Part shown: piece by piece, positions 7,381 to 14,485 of the stretch
Layout: each line of letters opens with the position of its first letter
How positions within the stretch are numbered: position 1 is the first letter of the stretch
Assembly: GCA_012512865.1 (NCBI GenBank)
Contig: JAAZDH010000258.1
Coordinates: forward strand, 1-14,518
DNA length: 14,518 bases
Source: Clostridiaceae bacterium
GTDB lineage: Bacteria > Bacillota > Clostridia > Acetivibrionales > DUMC01
Direction: 5' to 3'
Notes under the pieces: generated by a model
The model's input: the letters and a program-made list of their open reading frames with translations, nothing else
Databases searched by the model: none
What the model was told of the DNA's origin: nothing
Position numbers and translations under genes: made by a program

Positions 7381-7413
7381 TGGACAGGGAAATCCATGGG
7401 AACTCCCTGTCCA
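7381..7413. repeat. Perfect 10-bp inverted repeat carrying the GGACAGGG motif
   Basis: TGGACAGGGA and TCCCTGTCCA are separated by 13 nt. No T run follows on either strand, so it is not a standard intrinsic terminator. The arms share the GGACAGGG core seen in other gaps of this window. Confidence 0.8.
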
Positions 7414-7446
7414 TATTGCCGCCATTCCGGGCGAATTGGACTTATT

Positions 7447-7565
7447 GACGCAGTTGACCTATATACGCAGTTGATTCATAGACGCAGTTGATTCATAGAT
7501 GCATTGAATTCATAATTACGTTAAATTCATGGATGCATTGGATTCATGGATGACCTGGATTTATA
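7447..7565. repeat. 17-bp minisatellite, seven contiguous units
   Basis: Seven 17-bp units run without a break: for example GACGCAGTTGATTCATA, GATGCATTGAATTCATA, GATGCATTGGATTCATG. All keep the length exactly while bases drift; the consensus is near GATGCATTGGATTCATA. It starts 27 nt after the stop of the Gfo/Idh gene. There are no unique spacers, so it is not CRISPR. Each unit has a near-palindromic ATTCAT/GAATTC core. The stretch 7414-7446 holds a possible decayed extra unit (GAATTGGACTTATT). Confidence 0.93.
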
Positions 7566-7580
7566 ATTGAAGGAAACCAG

Positions 7581-7601
7581 CAAGCTTTCACTCAAAGCTT
7601 G
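7581..7601 (-). terminator. Hairpin across the stop codon of the Gfo/Idh gene
   Basis: CAAGCTTT and AAAGCTTG pair perfectly over 8 bp with a 5-nt loop that spans the stop codon. On the minus strand it is followed by CTGGTTTCCTTC, only a weak T-rich tail, so termination is possible but not certain. Confidence 0.4.
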
Positions 7602-8557
7602 ATCTCATCCAGCATGAATTTCCTGCCCTCCTCTTCCTGGCTCCTTATGCCTCCTATAACCATCTTTATTAATTCCTGTGTCTCGGAAAAAGGATGAGGT
7701 TCCTCTCCTGTTCTCAACCAATGAACAAACTTGTCAAGCTGTTTTTTAAATGAATAGTACGAATCCTGCGTTCTAACCACTACGCTTGATGTACTCCCCA
7801 CAAGAACCGTTATGCCGAATGCCCCATACATGCCGGCAGACAGCGGGATATTGACATCACAGCCGCTCTCATGGGTTATGTGTATAATATTTCTCTCATA
7901 AGTACCGGTGTTTTGTATGGATATAAAGCCAGGTCCAAGCAAGGGGTACACGGCTTCAAGGGCATGTATTCCATATGTTTCCCATTTCTTGCACATGGGC
8001 TGGCAGACGTACATAAGCTTTCCCAGTTCATAATGGTTCTTGTAATAAGGTTCCAGCTCCTTTGAATACCTCATTGAACTCGAGGATATAAAATGGTGCC
8101 CTTCATTATGCCATCTAGTAAATGTCCTCAGGTCTTCCTCGTTATCAGCCAGGGGCTTGTCGATAAATAGTGGGATATCCGCTTCGATAAACGGGCGGCA
8201 CCGCTCAACATGCTCAAACCCTACATCCGTTGCCACGATAACGGCATCAACCTCCCCAATCAAATCCTGGGGCTTATCTACAATAACAGGAATGTTGGAG
8301 CAGCGCGCCACATCCTCGGCATCAGTCCTGTCATTACAATATACGTGCGTAATCCTGGCCCCCGGGATGCCAATCGTGCTTTTAGGCTGTTTATCAAGAT
8401 ATGCAGGAATAGCCGGGAAAGGGCAGTTTTTCATGTATTCCGGGTTATAGTCGTTAAACATCGCGCTCCATGAATACGGATGCCCGTTTCCTTCCGTCAT
8501 ACCTATAATACCAATCTTAAGCTCCTTATCTCCCAGGGGGAATTTTTTTTTCGTCAT
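7592..8557 (-). CDS. Gfo/Idh/MocA family NAD(P)-dependent sugar dehydrogenase
   Basis: This family oxidises a hydroxyl of a sugar, sugar acid or cyclitol in the cytoplasm using NAD(P). From the ATG at 8557 (321 residues) there is an N-terminal Rossmann fold opening with KIGIIGMTEGNGHPYSWSAM (14-33), followed by DAVIVAT (104-110), HVERCRPFIEADIPLFIDKP (116-135) where DKP stands for the family's usual EKP, and the C-terminal substrate domain with WETYGIHALE (192-201), whose His198 is the likely counterpart of the catalytic His. The first turn lacks the usual GxGxxG spacing, a feature of a small branch of this family. The start has AAGGGTGA 8 nt upstream; a TTG at 8602 lies in duplicated sequence and has no site. 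Last gene of the catabolic cluster, 48 nt after the isomerase-like gene. Substrate not known. Confidence 0.86.
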   Translation of the reverse strand: MTKKKFPLGDKELKIGIIGMTEGNGHPYSWSAMFNDYNPEYMKNCPFPAIPAYLDKQPKSTIGIPGARITHVYCNDRTDAEDVARCSNIPVIVDKPQDLIGEVDAVIVATDVGFEHVERCRPFIEADIPLFIDKPLADNEEDLRTFTRWHNEGHHFISSSSMRYSKELEPYYKNHYELGKLMYVCQPMCKKWETYGIHALEAVYPLLGPGFISIQNTGTYERNIIHITHESGCDVNIPLSAGMYGAFGITVLVGSTSSVVVRTQDSYYSFKKQLDKFVHWLRTGEEPHPFSETQELIKMVIGGIRSQEEEGRKFMLDEIKL

Positions 8558-8571
8558 GTTATAGTCACCCT

Positions 8572-8635
8572 TTCTGCCAACCAATTTCCTCCCAGTGCTC
8601 AAATTCTAGTAGCCGATTTCCTCCCAGCATTCAAA
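8572..8635. repeat. 32-bp tandem duplication across the stop codon of the isomerase-like gene
   Basis: Positions 8604-8635 (gene end and stop) and 8572-8603 (gap) align over 32 bp with 24 identities. The first copy encodes the final residues FECWEEIGY and the stop; the second would read FEHWEEIGWQ in another frame. The duplicated GGGAGGAAAT lies in the gap but too far (about 30 nt) from the next ATG to act as its ribosome binding site. Confidence 0.88.
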
Positions 8636-9565
8636 GTCTGCCGCAATAGCTTCGCTCACGTAAACCGTTGTCGGCAGCAGCTGCAGTATTGACGATGGTA
8701 CCGCTGGTGTCACCGGACCGTGCAGCACCAGGCGTGATATCATTCTCTGCCAGCTTGAAATCGTACCCATCGTGGTCAAGGAGTGCATTTCCATCCTGTT
8801 CCGGCTCCTTACGACATCAACAGGCCCTATGGTGGCAGCTTTTGGAGGAACATTGGCAATATCCCCGCTGCACCCGAACACGCCATGAAGACTATTCTGG
8901 GCTATTGTCAACGGGTGCAGGGTAACAATCCTGCTTCCCATTTTCATAAATTCCTCCACGCTGTTGCATGCGAATTCCGGTACATCCGGCTCAATAAAAG
9001 CAATATGGCCTGTCCAGCCAGGGCCGCTGTAACATATGTCCGCCCCGCCATCACCGCATTCAGTGATTAGGTCGCTGTAATAGTTTATGTTTTCATTCGT
9101 TGGCGCATGGCAGTTTTCCCTTTTCATCCTCAGCTCCGGGTCTATTTTGCCGTAGAAATACTTTAAGAACGAGTAGTTGAATCCTGCCTTGTAGGTTTCC
9201 GGTGCTATGTTGCCATCCTGGTCCGCCCATTCGTCCATGATGAATACATGGACATTACAGCAATTGATCCTGAAGCGGTTAATAAGCTCGGCAACAGTAC
9301 CGTATGCTGCCGGAGCAGGGTTCGGTAAAATCATAACCAGCTTCTTGTCCTCGTCATCCGATTGCTTTATCCTTACAACCATATCCGTTATCCAAATGGA
9401 GGCTGTATCAGGCACTACCTTGATTTTGAAGTCAGGGTTGGAATGCTTTTCGATATCCTTTCTCTTTATATTCCTTACACGCTCCAGTACCTCCTTGTCC
9501 CTGAAAGGAATCCAGGGAGCCGGTTCAAAATTAAAAACCTTTTGCTTTTCATTAGTGCCGTTCAT
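8606..9565 (-). CDS. Divergent glucosamine-6-phosphate isomerase/6-phosphogluconolactonase-like protein
   Basis: The fold is that of NagB, which isomerises and deaminates glucosamine-6-phosphate. Motifs: LPNPAPAAYGTVAELI (80-95, NagB phosphate loop region), VFIMDEWAD (107-115, with Asp111 at the NagB Asp72 base position), GPGWTGHIAFIEP (181-193) and LHGPVTPAVPSSILQ (281-295). The ring-opening triad of NagB (Asp141-His143-Glu148) reads Thr185-His187-Glu192, so one member is lost. The protein (319 residues) is longer than NagB (about 240-266), mainly at the N terminus (residues 1-75). These point to a related but different substrate, or to loss of the ring-opening step. Ribosome binding site AAGGAGG is 11 nt before the ATG. 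It lies between the SDR gene (243-nt gap) and the Gfo/Idh gene. Family sure, reaction unsure. Confidence 0.85.
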   Translation of the reverse strand: MNGTNEKQKVFNFEPAPWIPFRDKEVLERVRNIKRKDIEKHSNPDFKIKVVPDTASIWITDMVVRIKQSDDEDKKLVMILPNPAPAAYGTVAELINRFRINCCNVHVFIMDEWADQDGNIAPETYKAGFNYSFLKYFYGKIDPELRMKRENCHAPTNENINYYSDLITECGDGGADICYSGPGWTGHIAFIEPDVPEFACNSVEEFMKMGSRIVTLHPLTIAQNSLHGVFGCSGDIANVPPKAATIGPVDVVRSRNRMEMHSLTTMGTISSWQRMISRLVLHGPVTPAVPSSILQLLPTTVYVSEAIAADFECWEEIGY

Positions 9566-9611
9566 GATTTACCAATCCTCCTTTTTATATTTATTTCTTC
9601 CCGCTTGCCTT

Positions 9612-9808
9612 TGCACCGGGACAGGGAAACCATCCCCGTGTCCCTGTATTTCCCCCGCATGTTCCATCGTTTGGATAAAGAGGTGTCACCACCCCCGTCC
9701 CTGTGTCACGTGTCCCTATGTCATCGATATGTCACTACTACCCCCGTCCCCCTGTCATGTCACGGTGTTACATGCGGTGACATTAACCCTGTCCCTGTGT
9801 CACCCGGG
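9612..9808. repeat. Repeat cluster of GTGACA and GGGACAGGG motifs in the SDR-isomerase gap
   Basis: The 17-mer GTGACACAGGGACRGGG (minus strand) is present at 9693-9709 and 9787-9803, with partial copies between. ATGTCAC and GTGACAT form a hairpin near 9755-9782, and GGGACA/TGTCCC arms flank 9618-9646. This resembles the gtgacacagggacgg-type dispersed intergenic repeats common in Firmicute genomes. No promoter or coding potential is seen in this 243-nt gap. Confidence 0.72.
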
Positions 9809-10588
9809 CTATTTCGCCGTATACCCGCCGTCCACGGGGATATTCGTTCCTGTTATGTACAGGGATGCATCCGAGGCCAAAAATACAATTATACCCTTTA
9901 AGTCCTCGTCATTGGCCATTCTGCCCAAGAACGTCCTGGCGCTATATCTCTTGACAAATACCTCCGGCTGGTTGTTGAAAAATCCGCCAGGACTTACACA
10001 ATTGCACCGCACGTTCCTGGGGCCGTAATAACTGGCTACAAACCTGGTGAAGTTTATCATTCCTCCCTTGTGGAAGAAATAATCCGGCACGAATGCATGG
10101 AAATCAAGTCCTTCATACAAAGTGCCGTCAGGTCCGACCATCCCCTGGATGGAACCGATATTAATGATTGAGCCTTTACCCGCTTTTGCCATGACATCCC
10201 CGAAGGCACGGGTTACCAGGTAAAGACCGGTGACATTTACCTTCATGCTTGCTTCAAAGGTTGAAACATCATCATCCCAGCCCTTCATCGTTCTTGCCAC
10301 GGCGTTGTTTATAAGCACATCAACCTTGCCTTCACTGCCTAGTATCTCATCCCTTAAATTCAAAATGGATACCTCGTCGCCCTGGTCAAGGTACTTGCAG
10401 TTAAGGGTTAATCCCTCCTTCTCAAGCTCGGCTGCAAACTTTTTTAAGTTTTCAACATTCCTGGAAGCTGTGTAGGTTTTTGCCCCGGCCTCCAGCAGGG
10501 CCCTTGTAATTTGCCTTCCATACAAGCCTGCTCCTCCCGTAACCACGGCAACCTTTCCTTTTAGTGATAAACTTTCCATTACGTTCAT
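9809..10588 (-). CDS. Short-chain dehydrogenase/reductase (SDR, classical type)
   Basis: A cytoplasmic NAD(P)-dependent oxidoreductase acting on a hydroxyl or keto group, here probably of a sugar or sugar acid. Motifs of the classical SDR: cofactor glycine motif TGGAGLYG (17-24), NNA (94-96), catalytic Ser146 in INIGSIQG, Tyr170 and Lys174 in YFFHKGG, and the C-terminal VDGGY (252-256). The stretch of about 23 residues between Ser146 and Tyr170 is longer than the usual 12-13 and includes VGPDGTLYEGLDFHAF, which likely shapes the substrate pocket; the same feature is seen in SDRs of sugar-acid pathways. AGAGGGGAT precedes the ATG. It starts 29 nt after the aldolase gene, so the two are surely co-transcribed. 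Exact substrate not known. Confidence 0.9.
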   Translation of the reverse strand: MNVMESLSLKGKVAVVTGGAGLYGRQITRALLEAGAKTYTASRNVENLKKFAAELEKEGLTLNCKYLDQGDEVSILNLRDEILGSEGKVDVLINNAVARTMKGWDDDVSTFEASMKVNVTGLYLVTRAFGDVMAKAGKGSIINIGSIQGMVGPDGTLYEGLDFHAFVPDYFFHKGGMINFTRFVASYYGPRNVRCNCVSPGGFFNNQPEVFVKRYSARTFLGRMANDEDLKGIIVFLASDASLYITGTNIPVDGGYTAK

Positions 10589-10617
10589 TTTTCATCCCCT
10601 CTGTCATTACATTTTTA

Positions 10618-11421
10618 TTATTTATTGCTTATTTTTTGTTTCTTTTCCTCAAAAATTGCCGTAATACCGGCAAAATACCCGGAAAGCCCCATCACATCGC
10701 TTCCCATGCTTATGAAACGGTAACCCATGTCAATTAGTTCATCGATATTGCCCGGATTCCCCACCGTGCCGGCGAACTTGCCAGCCTTTATGCATGCCCT
10801 GGCTATTCTTTTCAGTACCTCCTTGAGCTCAGGGACATCCGGTTGCCCCAGTTTGCCTATCCCATGGGTGAAGTCCCCGGGGCCGAAAAACAGCATATCA
10901 ATGCCCTCAAGGGCTGCAATCTTTTCTATTTCCTCCACCGGCTCCGGGTCCTCTATTTGAACAACTACATACCTTTCACGATTTGCACAATGCACGTAAT
11001 CAAGCATGTCGATATTACAGTAGGCGCCATCCGCATTGCCCCCGTCTATTGGACGCCTGCCGACAGGATGAAATTTTGTCATGCGCACAACCTGCTTTGC
11101 ATCTTCAAGGCTCATAACATGTGGAACCATTATCCCGGTTGCATCGAGTTCCAGGGGCTTTATATAATCGCTGTACCCACCCCTTGAAATGCGCACCATG
11201 ATATCCGTCCCGTACACTTTTGATGCAAGCACCTGCTTTTCAACGGCGGACCAATCGTTCCCCACATGCTCCATGTCTGTCCACAAGCAGTCAAAACCTG
11301 CCATGGCGGCTATTTCAAAAATTCTTGAATCGCAGGAATTCAATTTCACGCAACTTGCAAGACCACCGGAGCGAAGCTTTGCAAGTACCCTGCTTGGTCT
11401 CATTTTTATACCCTTTATCAT
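10618..11421 (-). CDS. HpcH/HpaI family class II 2-keto-3-deoxy-acid aldolase
   Basis: These metal-dependent aldolases split 2-keto-3-deoxy sugar acids or related compounds to pyruvate and an aldehyde (relatives: HpaI, GarL, the 2-keto-3-deoxy-L-rhamnonate aldolase RhmA). Seen here in order: FDCLWTDMEH (43-52) with the catalytic Glu-His pair at 51-52, Arg77 in MVRIS, GIMVPHVMSLEDAKQVV (96-112), metal ligand Glu157 in VQIEDPEPVE, and FFGPGDFTHGIG (178-189) with Asp183 as second metal ligand (GPxDLS in most relatives). Length 267 is normal. AGGGGGAG lies 4 nt before the ATG; an ATG at 11403 is a weaker alternative. As the cluster's probable last chemical step it defines the pathway as one yielding pyruvate or a similar keto acid. 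Confidence 0.9.
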   Translation of the reverse strand: MIKGIKMRPSRVLAKLRSGGLASCVKLNSCDSRIFEIAAMAGFDCLWTDMEHVGNDWSAVEKQVLASKVYGTDIMVRISRGGYSDYIKPLELDATGIMVPHVMSLEDAKQVVRMTKFHPVGRRPIDGGNADGAYCNIDMLDYVHCANRERYVVVQIEDPEPVEEIEKIAALEGIDMLFFGPGDFTHGIGKLGQPDVPELKEVLKRIARACIKAGKFAGTVGNPGNIDELIDMGYRFISMGSDVMGLSGYFAGITAIFEEKKQKISNK

Positions 11422-11571
11422 TGTACTCCCCCTATTTCTTGTTTAACATTTCATGTTTCAACATTTTTCGTTTTTAGCAGTAAATAATATAAAGTTTTAT
11501 AGTTGCATTTATATTCATTTGCATTTACTTTATTATGGCCCTTTTGCTATCGTTGCCCTGTTGACATCTTG
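11422..11571. other. 150-nt AT-rich gap between kinase and aldolase genes
   Basis: The gap holds loosely repeated ATTTGCATTTA/TTTCAACATTT-like units. I see no terminator, and no -10/-35 pair good enough to call on the minus strand, so the aldolase gene could be read through from the kinase gene. Confidence 0.4.
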
Positions 11572-13038
11572 CTATTTCATTATCCTTTCCTGCATACAAA
11601 CATACTCTTCGAATTTTTGCCGGTATAAAGCCGTCAAATCCTTATCACACTCAAACACATCTTTTATCCTTATCTTTCCGAGTGCTTCTTCTGCATTTTT
11701 AAATACGCCGGCTCCCAGTCCTGCCAGAATGGCTGCGCCAACACACGCCGTTTCAGGCGTATATAACGTTGATACCCTTTTCCCGGTAACATTCGCCATA
11801 ATCCTGCACCATAAATTACTGGAAGCCCCACCTCCAACAAGCCTTATTTCTCCCGCAGCTTTGCCTGCTTCTTCCATGACAAGGATGTTAGACTTCACTT
11901 GGTAGGCAACACCTTCAAGAACGCTCCTGGCAATCCCGGCAGCCCCGGTGGAAAGGTCTATCCCGTAAAAGCAGCCCTTCGGATTTTCATACCAGCCAGG
12001 GGAACCGGAGCTGCTTAAAAACGGGTAAAAGAATACGCTGCCCGGCATGCTGCCCGTTTCTTCCGCCATATTATCCAATTCCTTGTATGACTTATCCTTG
12101 AAAAAAGCATTTTTAAACCACTTAAGGCATATGCCTGAAGTGCCTATAACCCCTTCCATTACCCACTTGCCCTTGAAAAGGTATGAAAATGCCGGTATCC
12201 TCATGGCATTATCCACCGCAGGATAATCAAATATTTTCTCTATCGCGGTAGCCGTTCCAAGGGAAACGGTTAAAACATCTTCGCTTATTCCTGCCCCAAG
12301 TGATGCACATTTCTGGTCCTGCCCGCCTACTGACACAATTACGTCACCTGGTAATCCCATCTCCCCTGCAAGCCCTGGCAGGACGGTTCCAACCGGGGTT
12401 CCACTGTACTTGATGCAGGGCAGCTTTTCAACCTCTATCCCAAAGGTTTTTATGATTCCCGTCCACCATTCCTGCGCATTTATATCATAGGCAAGGGTAC
12501 CTGATGCCATGGTGTGATCCGTTGCAAAAACACCGCAGAGCTTTGCAATAATAAAATCATGGGGCAGCAAGAATTTGTACGTACGATTGTATACGTCCGG
12601 TTCATTGTTTTTAATCCACATTATCTTTGGAAGCGTATATGTCTCGCTTATCCTCTTGCCCGTTTTTTTGTACGTATCAAGCATGTTAAATTTTTCAAGG
12701 ATCAGCCTGGTCTCGTCAACAGCCCTGGTATCAAGCCAGCTTATTGCATGTCTAAGGGGCTTGCATTCCTTGTCCACGGGTACAATAGCTATTCCCTGCG
12801 AGCTTACGCTGATACCCCTAATCCTTGCAGGGTCTGCACCTGAATTCATTATGGATGCTTTAACAACATCCCTGGTAATCTCCCACCATTCATTTGCATC
12901 CTGCTCAATTTTGCTTGCGGAAAGGGTTATAAGGGGATACTCCTTGTATTCCTCTCCCAGTACTTCGAGATTTTCATCAAGAATAGCACTCCTTATTCCT
13001 GTTGTGCCCAGGTCAATCCCAACCAAAAAGTGATGCAT
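11572..13038 (-). CDS. FGGY family carbohydrate kinase, xylulokinase-like
   Basis: The protein phosphorylates a sugar or sugar derivative with ATP in the cytoplasm. It has both FGGY domains: an N-terminal one with the phosphate loop GIDLGTTGIR (7-16), SVSSQGIAIVPVD (77-89), the WLDTRA motif (101-106), and the catalytic base Asp241 in VGGQDQKCASLGAG; and a C-terminal one with SLGTATA (259-265) and the adenine-binding LVGGGASSNLWCRIMANVTG (400-419). Length 488 is typical. GGQDQ and SSQG differ from the GGGDN and SGQMHG of true xylulokinase, so another ketose, polyol or sugar acid is likely. AGGAGG lies 10 nt before the ATG. It follows the ceramidase-like gene by 33 nt. Confidence 0.9.
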   Translation of the reverse strand: MHHFLVGIDLGTTGIRSAILDENLEVLGEEYKEYPLITLSASKIEQDANEWWEITRDVVKASIMNSGADPARIRGISVSSQGIAIVPVDKECKPLRHAISWLDTRAVDETRLILEKFNMLDTYKKTGKRISETYTLPKIMWIKNNEPDVYNRTYKFLLPHDFIIAKLCGVFATDHTMASGTLAYDINAQEWWTGIIKTFGIEVEKLPCIKYSGTPVGTVLPGLAGEMGLPGDVIVSVGGQDQKCASLGAGISEDVLTVSLGTATAIEKIFDYPAVDNAMRIPAFSYLFKGKWVMEGVIGTSGICLKWFKNAFFKDKSYKELDNMAEETGSMPGSVFFYPFLSSSGSPGWYENPKGCFYGIDLSTGAAGIARSVLEGVAYQVKSNILVMEEAGKAAGEIRLVGGGASSNLWCRIMANVTGKRVSTLYTPETACVGAAILAGLGAGVFKNAEEALGKIRIKDVFECDKDLTALYRQKFEEYVCMQERIMK

Positions 13039-13067
13039 ACCTGGTCATCCTCCTGTTCCCGTACGCT

Positions 13068-13093
13068 TTTATCAAGCTTCTTTATCAAGCAAC
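13068..13093. repeat. 13-bp tandem duplication across the stop codon of the ceramidase-like gene
   Basis: TTTATCAAGCTTC and TTTATCAAGCAAC (plus strand) are adjacent, 11 of 13 identical. The stop codon (TGA) of the gene arises from the second copy read in another frame, so the present C terminus (LLDKEA) was set by the duplication. Confidence 0.8.
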
Positions 13094-14409
13094 TCCAATG
13101 CTTTCTCTACAAAAACATACCCGGTTTCGGGCGCAAGCATTGATGTGTCTGTTTCATAGCCCCCGGTTTCGAGCGCATCCTTCGTATAAACATAGCCGGG
13201 CAGGCACCCGTTGGCAAGCTCAACAACAAACGTGTTTTTATACGGGGACCTTCTTTTTATGTCAAGGCCGAATTCTACAAATATTTCCCCAGGCAGGCAT
13301 ACTATCCGCACATCCCCTATTCCTATAACCTGTACCTCAGCGGGAACTTCATCATCTAGTATATCTATCTTTTCACCTTCCTTAAGCAACTTGGTATAAC
13401 CTAGCATGTCCTCTGCTCCCAGTAATTTCAGGTATGCATTTTGAACATCGATATACGGGGCACCGCTTTTTTTCAAGTTTTCATGTCTTTCTTTTGCCTC
13501 GCAAACCGCCTCCCAGGCTTCCTCCAGCGTGGGAAAAGTCCTTAGCTTAATATCAATTTCAGTTGAATTAACAAAAATCTTTGAATTATCATGAAAACCT
13601 GTTGATTCTATAACCCTTTTTACTTCCTTGCCTATTTGCGTCCCGATTCTTTCCGCCTCTTCAAATGTTTGCGCGCTTCTAAAATACCTTGTGCTTTGGT
13701 TGCCTGATGTACCTTGCATAAAGAGCAAGTTCATGCCAGGCATTTCCCCGGCAAGGTATTCCCTTATATACGCAGGGTAATCCGCCGAAACAAGAGTGTT
13801 CTCCTCGTGTAGGACCGTCGGGTGAAGTGCATACACAACAAGGCATGCCCGGCATTTACCGTTTAAATCCTTGACTGCCAGTACACATACTTCAGGGTCG
13901 GCAGGCCCGTCAGGGTCCCTCCTGTTCCCTCCAACCCCCTGTTCCTTTCCACAATAACCTTTCTTTATCCCTATCATGGCATCAAAGCTATTGTTGCAAG
14001 AATCAACAATAATTGAGACAATCTTATCCTTTAACGTTGAAATATAATTGGCATCCGGTTTCAGCCGTTTCTCCAGCGCATCGATGTCAAGCCTCCCTGC
14101 AGCCCACGGGCCGGAGTGTGTATGGCTGCAGCTTATCATTATGTTGCCTTTTGGAATACCTGTTAGCGCGGATGCCCTATCCCTGATTTCCTTAACGTAT
14201 TTCTTTGACAAGAAAAGTAAATCCAGGGAAACCAGCGCTATTTTCTCTTCTCCGTTGTCAAGATAGATGCATGCGGCATAAAGCGGATCATGAACCCCCG
14301 TGTTGTGCCTTGGATGGTGGGGATAACCGGCAAGTTCAATGCCTTGTTCCGGGGAAATATCCACAATTGCCGTCCCTGCTTTTATCCGCGTGTTTAAATG
14401 CCCTGCCAT
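13072..14409 (-). CDS. Cytoplasmic neutral/alkaline ceramidase-like zinc hydrolase
   Basis: The sequence matches the N-terminal domain family of neutral ceramidases, zinc enzymes that cut an amide bond. Seen: KAGTAIVDISPEQGIELAGY (10-29), HDPLYAACIYLDNG (40-53), SHTHSGP (95-101) with zinc-ligand His98, ALHPTVLH (194-201) with His196, MQGTSGNQSTR (231-241) at the position of the catalytic-Ser loop, LPGEIFVEFG (372-381) with Glu375, and GGYET with Tyr418 as the fourth ligand. It lacks a signal peptide and the C-terminal domain of true ceramidases (445 against roughly 650-700 residues), so sphingolipid is an unlikely substrate. In this cluster it probably acts on an acylated or lactone-type sugar compound; that is inference. 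GGAGGAAG lies about 10 nt before the ATG. First gene of the cluster visible here; more may lie upstream. Confidence 0.82.
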   Translation of the reverse strand: MAGHLNTRIKAGTAIVDISPEQGIELAGYPHHPRHNTGVHDPLYAACIYLDNGEEKIALVSLDLLFLSKKYVKEIRDRASALTGIPKGNIMISCSHTHSGPWAAGRLDIDALEKRLKPDANYISTLKDKIVSIIVDSCNNSFDAMIGIKKGYCGKEQGVGGNRRDPDGPADPEVCVLAVKDLNGKCRACLVVYALHPTVLHEENTLVSADYPAYIREYLAGEMPGMNLLFMQGTSGNQSTRYFRSAQTFEEAERIGTQIGKEVKRVIESTGFHDNSKIFVNSTEIDIKLRTFPTLEEAWEAVCEAKERHENLKKSGAPYIDVQNAYLKLLGAEDMLGYTKLLKEGEKIDILDDEVPAEVQVIGIGDVRIVCLPGEIFVEFGLDIKRRSPYKNTFVVELANGCLPGYVYTKDALETGGYETDTSMLAPETGYVFVEKALELLDKEA

Positions 14410-14450
14410 TTTTAAATCTTCCTCCGGTTCTTAACTGTTTTGGTTTTATA

Positions 14451-14485
14451 TTTAGGTTTAGGTTTAAGCTTAAGTTTAAGTTTAG
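14451..14485. repeat. Degenerate TTTAGG/TTTAAG repeat upstream of the ceramidase-like gene
   Basis: On the plus strand TTTAGG, TTTAGG, TTTAAGC, TTAAG, TTTAAG, TTTAG follow one another, centred on the palindrome TTAAGCTTAA. A copy of the dispersed CCTGTCCC motif follows at 14502-14509. I see no clear promoter in 14410-14518. Confidence 0.7.

Noticed and set aside
7447..7565. Possible CRISPR array
   Set aside because: Units are contiguous 17-mers with no unique spacers, and no cas gene is near.
8558..8602. TTG start that would extend the Gfo/Idh gene by 15 residues
   Set aside because: The extension lies in the duplicated 32-bp sequence and has no ribosome binding site; the ATG at 8557 has AAGGGTGA at good distance.
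9207..10028. 273-residue plus-strand frame spanning the SDR-isomerase gap
   Set aside because: It overlaps two well-supported genes on the other strand and the repeat cluster; composition is Ser/Pro/Cys-rich shadow sequence.
14451..14485. Telomere repeat of a linear chromosome
   Set aside because: Only five or six imperfect units between bacterial genes; such short arrays arise by slippage.
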